IMG/VR virus record: IMGVR_UViG_3300025815_000130
Span: 1-21,928 of that record
Length of the DNA: 21,928 nt
Direction: 5' to 3' (one strand)
Origin: a virus
This document shows positions 18,722 to 21,928 of the stretch, in pieces; the first letter of the stretch is position 1; every line of letters begins with the position of its first letter. Both the position numbers and the translations under genes were made by a program. Below the pieces are notes generated by a model. The model saw only the letters and a program-made list of their open reading frames with translations, was not told the DNA's origin and searched no databases.

Positions 18722-20731
18722 ATGGCAGGTTATACACGACAGTCCGTAGCTGATATTATTGCTAACGCAGTCATTAAAGCTGCACCAGTTAACGCTGAGT
18801 TCAATGCTATACGTGACGCATTTGCTTTATCAGGTGGACACAAACACGATGGTACATCAACAGAGGGTGCTTACGTTCCTCTGATTGCTGATGTAGATGC
18901 TTTAAACAAAGTTGTAGTAGACACAGGTAACAACCGCATTAGTTTCTACTCTGAGGTGTCAGGTTCTGCAGTTGAGCAAGTCCGTATCCAAGACGGTGCT
19001 ATTGTTCCTGTAACAGATGATGACATTGATCTTGGTACAGCTTCCCTGAAGTTTAAAGACTTGTACATTGACGGTGTAGGTTACATTGATGATATTACTG
19101 TAACTGGTACATCAACATTCTCTAACGTAGACATTAACGGTGGTGCTATTGATGGTGTCACTATCGGTGCTGCCTCTGCAGGTGCAGGTACATTTACTGA
19201 TCTGACTGCTACAGGAACTACTACAATAAGTACTGCTGACATTAATGGTGGCAACATTGATGCTACTACTATTGGTGGCACTACTCCTGCAGCAGGTACA
19301 TTCACAGATGTTACAGCTACAGGTACAACTACTGTAACAACTGCAGATATTAATGGTGGTAACATAGATGGTACAGTTATTGGTGCTAGTAGTTCTGCTG
19401 CAGGTAGCTTTACTACTGTATCGACATCTGGACAGGCTACCTTGGCGACTGCTGATATTAATGGTGGTACTATTGATGGTACTATTATTGGTGCAACAAC
19501 TCCAGCAGCTATCACAGGCACGACAGTTACAGCAACTTCTTTTGTCGGACCTGTCACAGGTAACATCACAGGAAACGTTACAGGCAACGTAACTGGTGAT
19601 CTGACAGGTGATGTAACAGGTAATGTTACTTCTACAGGCACCTCTACATTCTCAGATGTAACCATTAATGGTACACTGAATATGAATGCAGGTACGACTG
19701 CTACTATTACTAACCTAACAAGCCCGACTAACACAAACGATGCAGCTACTAAAGGGTATGTAGATACTTCTTTAGCTAACCTTGTAGACTCAGCCCCAGG
19801 TACACTAGATACACTAAACGAACTAGCTGCTGCTCTAGGTGATGACCCTAACTTCTCTACAACTATTACAACAAGCATAGCAACCAAGCTCCCACTAGCA
19901 GGTGGTACGATGACTGGTGCTATTGCTATGGGTACAAACAAGATCACTGGACTAGGTGATCCTACTGCTAACCAAGATGCAGCAACTAAGAACTACGTAG
20001 ACACTAATGCTCTTCTTCTATCTGGTGGCACTATGACAGGTGACATCAACATGGGTGGGTCTACTCAGTTGACTAACTTACCTAGCCCTACTTTAGGTGG
20101 ACAAGCAGCAAACAAGACATATGTTGATAGCATTCTAGGATCAGCTACTGCTGCCTCTGCAAGTGCTGCTGCTGCAGCTAGTTCAGCTACTAATGCTGCA
20201 ACAAGTGAGACTAACGCAGCTAACTCAGCTACTGCTGCAGCTTCAAGTGCTACATCTGCTGCTGCATCATATGATGACTTTGATGACAGATACTTAGGGG
20301 CTAAAGCTACTGCTCCTGCTACTGACAATGATGGTGATGCTCTTATTATCGGTGCATTGTACTTCAATACTACAACAGCTATTATGTACGTGTACAGTTC
20401 ATCTGGTTGGGTTGCTGCAGGTTCATCAGTTAACGGTACATCAGACAGAGTAACTTATACTGCCACAGGCGGTCAAACTACCTTCGCAGCTACATATGAT
20501 GTGGGGTACGTTGATACCTACCTTAACGGTATCAAACTATTAGCAGGTACAGATTTTACTGCTACATCTGGCACAGCAGTTACGCTGACTGTTGGTGCTA
20601 CTGCAGGAGATATTGTAGACATCGTAGCTTACGGTTCTTTCTCTTTAGCAGATCATTATACTAAAACCCAAAGCGATGCACGTTATGCACTAGCAGATGA
20701 TGCACTTGCTTTAGCTATTGCGTTAGGATGA
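18722..20731 (+). CDS. Long tail fibre with internal repeats (669 aa)
   Basis: The N-terminal about 130 residues (MAGYTRQSVADIIANAVIKA) probably attach to the tail. Residues about 134-277 hold four copies of a 36-aa repeat (TADINGGNIDGTTIG, then PAAGTFTDVTATGTT). Six VTGN-type tetrapeptides follow (about 278-301). Two or three MTGAIxMGxNKITGL...DAATKxYVD fibre repeats follow (to about 480). An Ala/Ser-rich coil (SASAAAAASSATNAA) comes next, and the C-terminal domain is glycine- and strand-rich, ending SLADHYTKTQSDARYALADD. Such fibres are trimeric and bind host receptors. Confidence 0.85.
   Translation: MAGYTRQSVADIIANAVIKAAPVNAEFNAIRDAFALSGGHKHDGTSTEGAYVPLIADVDALNKVVVDTGNNRISFYSEVSGSAVEQVRIQDGAIVPVTDDDIDLGTASLKFKDLYIDGVGYIDDITVTGTSTFSNVDINGGAIDGVTIGAASAGAGTFTDLTATGTTTISTADINGGNIDATTIGGTTPAAGTFTDVTATGTTTVTTADINGGNIDGTVIGASSSAAGSFTTVSTSGQATLATADINGGTIDGTIIGATTPAAITGTTVTATSFVGPVTGNITGNVTGNVTGDLTGDVTGNVTSTGTSTFSDVTINGTLNMNAGTTATITNLTSPTNTNDAATKGYVDTSLANLVDSAPGTLDTLNELAAALGDDPNFSTTITTSIATKLPLAGGTMTGAIAMGTNKITGLGDPTANQDAATKNYVDTNALLLSGGTMTGDINMGGSTQLTNLPSPTLGGQAANKTYVDSILGSATAASASAAAAASSATNAATSETNAANSATAAASSATSAAASYDDFDDRYLGAKATAPATDNDGDALIIGALYFNTTTAIMYVYSSSGWVAAGSSVNGTSDRVTYTATGGQTTFAATYDVGYVDTYLNGIKLLAGTDFTATSGTAVTLTVGATAGDIVDIVAYGSFSLADHYTKTQSDARYALADDALALAIALG
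19121..19552 (+). repeat. Four 108-base tandem repeats in the fibre gene
   Basis: Units start at 19121, 19229, 19337 and 19445, each encoding 36 residues with core ADINGGxIDGTxIG. The fourth diverges after its first half. The repeats are well preserved in protein but only moderately in DNA, so length change by slippage would be expected but is not recent. Confidence 0.75.
19553..19630 (+). repeat. 12-base repeats encoding (VTGN/D)n
   Basis: Six and a half 12-base units read VTGN, ITGN, VTGN, VTGD, LTGD, VTGN, VT. Each turn probably adds one rung to a trimeric beta-helix shaft. Confidence 0.75.
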
Positions 20732-20742
20732 GGAAATAAAGA

Positions 20743-21075
20743 ATGGCTAACACTTTTAAAAACGCAGTTAGTTCAGCAATAGGCACATCCCAAACAAGTG
20801 TTTATACTGTACCTGCGTCTACGACTACAACAGTTATTGGTTTAACTGTAGCAAACATTACAGCATCAGCTATTGCAGTCGATGTAGTTATTACTGACAC
20901 TTCTGGTGGAACAAGTGTGTACCTAGTTAAAGGTGCTACTGTTCCTGTAGGAGGTGCCTTAGTCCCTGTTGGTGGTGATCAAAAGATCGTACTAGAGACA
21001 ACGGACATCATTAAAGTTACGAGTGACACAGCATCCAGTGCAGACGTTATTGTGTCCGTACTAGAACAGTCATAA
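20743..21075 (+). CDS. Small beta-sandwich protein, paralogue of 4289-4648 (110 aa)
   Basis: A GAGGA site precedes the ATG. The all-beta protein (TSVYTVPASTTTTVIGLTVA, VYLVKGATVPVGGALVPVGG, KIVLETTDIIKV, ADVIVSVLEQS) lies after the fibre gene. Its strand order and key words (VYT-PA, VAN, L-D-I, D-IV-V-E) align with the 119-aa protein at 4289-4648. The charged, short format suggests a capsid or tail decoration subunit. Identity between the two is low, so they diverged long ago or after rapid evolution. Confidence 0.65.
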   Translation: MANTFKNAVSSAIGTSQTSVYTVPASTTTTVIGLTVANITASAIAVDVVITDTSGGTSVYLVKGATVPVGGALVPVGGDQKIVLETTDIIKVTSDTASSADVIVSVLEQS

Positions 21076-21087
21076 GGGAGAACACAG

Positions 21088-21684
21088 ATGCCTTATATTG
21101 GTAATCAACCTGCACCACAAAACGTTGGCTCAGATAATATTACAGATGGTAGCATTGTAAACGCAGACATTAGCCCTAGTGCAGCTATTGCTACAAGTAA
21201 AATCTCTGGTCTAGCAACTGTAGCTACTTCTGGTGCTTATGCTGACATTAGTGGTACTCCTACTATTCCTACCGACTTTGTAAGTGCTGCATCAGGTGGT
21301 ACATTTAGTGGTGACATTGATGTAGGTGGTGAATTGATCGTTGATAGCTACAACGAAACCTACGCAGCGGTCACATCATCCTCTAACGCCACCACGGTGA
21401 ACTGTGAGACAGGTAATAGCTTTAGCCATACGTTAACTGAGTCTACTACGTTCACCTTCAGCAACCCACCTGCCAGTGGCACTGCGTATAGCTTCAGCAT
21501 TGAGATCATTCAGGATGCCTCTGCGTCAGGTTACACGGTCACTTGGCCTAGCTCAGTAGACTGGCCCAGCGCAACTGCACCTACGCTGACAGCGACAGTA
21601 AGTGCGAAGGATGTATTCGTATTCACTACTCGTGACGGTGGCACTAACTGGTACGGATTTACTGCAGGTCAAGCATTAGGATAA
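21088..21684 (+). CDS. Tail fibre/appendage protein (198 aa)
   Basis: Residues about 1-90 (MPYIGNQPAPQNVGSDNITD, AAIATSKISGLATVATSGAY) are a fibre-like region whose start recalls small marine fibre proteins. Residues about 91-198 (SFSHTLTESTTFTFSNPPAS, YTVTWPSSVDWPSATAP, WYGFTAGQALG) match from memory a C-terminal domain widely shared by phage and prophage tail fibres. The DNA coding for this second part is noticeably more GC-rich than the first. AGGGAG lies upstream of the ATG. Probably a second receptor-binding or fibre-cap subunit. Confidence 0.75.
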   Translation: MPYIGNQPAPQNVGSDNITDGSIVNADISPSAAIATSKISGLATVATSGAYADISGTPTIPTDFVSAASGGTFSGDIDVGGELIVDSYNETYAAVTSSSNATTVNCETGNSFSHTLTESTTFTFSNPPASGTAYSFSIEIIQDASASGYTVTWPSSVDWPSATAPTLTATVSAKDVFVFTTRDGGTNWYGFTAGQALG

Positions 21685-21690
21685 GCTAAC

Positions 21691-21928
21691 ATGGCAACTA
21701 AAAAGAAACTCTTACAAGCTGCTGCGGGTAGTGCAGGTGGTGCGGGTGCGCTTAACGTAGAAGATGTGTTCTCCACCTATCTCTATGAGGGGAATAGCTC
21801 TGCGCAGGTTATTGAGAATGGGATTAACCTTGGGCAGTCTAATAGTGGCGGTGGTATTTACTTCCCAGATGGCGATGGTGATTATTTACAGACTGCAACG
21901 CTACCAGCGTTAAGTGGTGAGTTTACTA
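21691..21928 (+). CDS. Tail appendage protein, N-terminal part only
   Basis: An ATG six bases after the previous stop opens a frame to the window edge (79 residues visible). It begins MATKKKLLQAAAGSAGGAGA, then LNVEDVFSTYLYEGNSSAQV, and ends within GGGIYFPDGDGDYLQTATLP. The latter phrase is typical of LamG/concanavalin-like domains that follow in large marine appendage proteins. Start plausible; the rest is outside the window. Confidence 0.7.
   Translation, partial: MATKKKLLQAAAGSAGGAGALNVEDVFSTYLYEGNSSAQVIENGINLGQSNSGGGIYFPDGDGDYLQTATLPALSGEFT

Noticed and set aside
19081-19947. Long minus-strand ORF of 288 codons
   Set aside because: It is the mirror of the Thr/Gly/Ala-rich fibre repeats; its Val/Pro-rich product and lack of a start site mark it as a shadow frame.
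1-21928. CRISPR array, insertion sequence, integrase or attachment site
   Set aside because: No regular repeat-spacer array, transposase, recombinase catalytic motif or tRNA-like attachment sequence was seen.

Overview
The window is a piece of a tailed double-stranded DNA phage genome (Caudoviricetes). It has a terminase, portal, scaffold and HK97-fold-type coat gene set, gapless gene packing (many TAATG stop/start overlaps) and no bacterial housekeeping genes. Several small proteins look like those I remember from uncultured marine phage contigs. The AT-rich DNA and a phage-borne DUF1127 protein, a family typical of alphaproteobacteria, suggest a marine alphaproteobacterial host. That host call is an inference. 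No tape-measure, tail-tube or sheath gene is seen, and the order portal, scaffold, coat, two tail-connector genes, fibres fits a short-tailed (podovirus-like) virion.

Layout: (1) 1-1773, leftward genes: a DUF7227/Gp88-like cysteine protein, two tiny ORFs (one with two membrane segments), a 199-aa protein of unknown function, and a partial gene at the left edge. (2) 1774-2668, a divergent control region of almost 900 bases. It holds a long imperfect hairpin, a second structured element, two families of perfect or near-perfect palindromes, an iteron-like array around an AT-rich dyad, and promoters. (3) 2669-5874, a run of small, mostly basic or orphan rightward genes, interrupted by the DUF1127 gene with its own promoter and a leader hairpin covering its start codon. 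(4) 5874-7011, a probable lysis cassette: two-TM EF-hand protein (holin candidate), M15 peptidase endolysin, lipobox-plus-TM protein (unimolecular spanin candidate). (5) 7013-9237, packaging genes. (6) 9248-16383, portal, two accessory virion genes, scaffold, and major coat protein with its own promoter, long leader and terminator hairpin. (7) 16448-21928, tail connector, tail protein, a long repeat-built fibre, a small beta-sandwich protein paralogous to one at 4289-4648, and two further fibre/appendage genes, the last cut by the window edge.

The most notable non-gene signal is a promoter family, TTGACA-N16-TAWAACTATATA, found at 2455, 2663 and 15056 with a close variant at 4661. It would split the rightward genes into at least three transcription units: small genes, DUF1127 plus lysis, packaging and portal, and coat protein. 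A related minus-strand promoter precedes the DUF7227-like gene.
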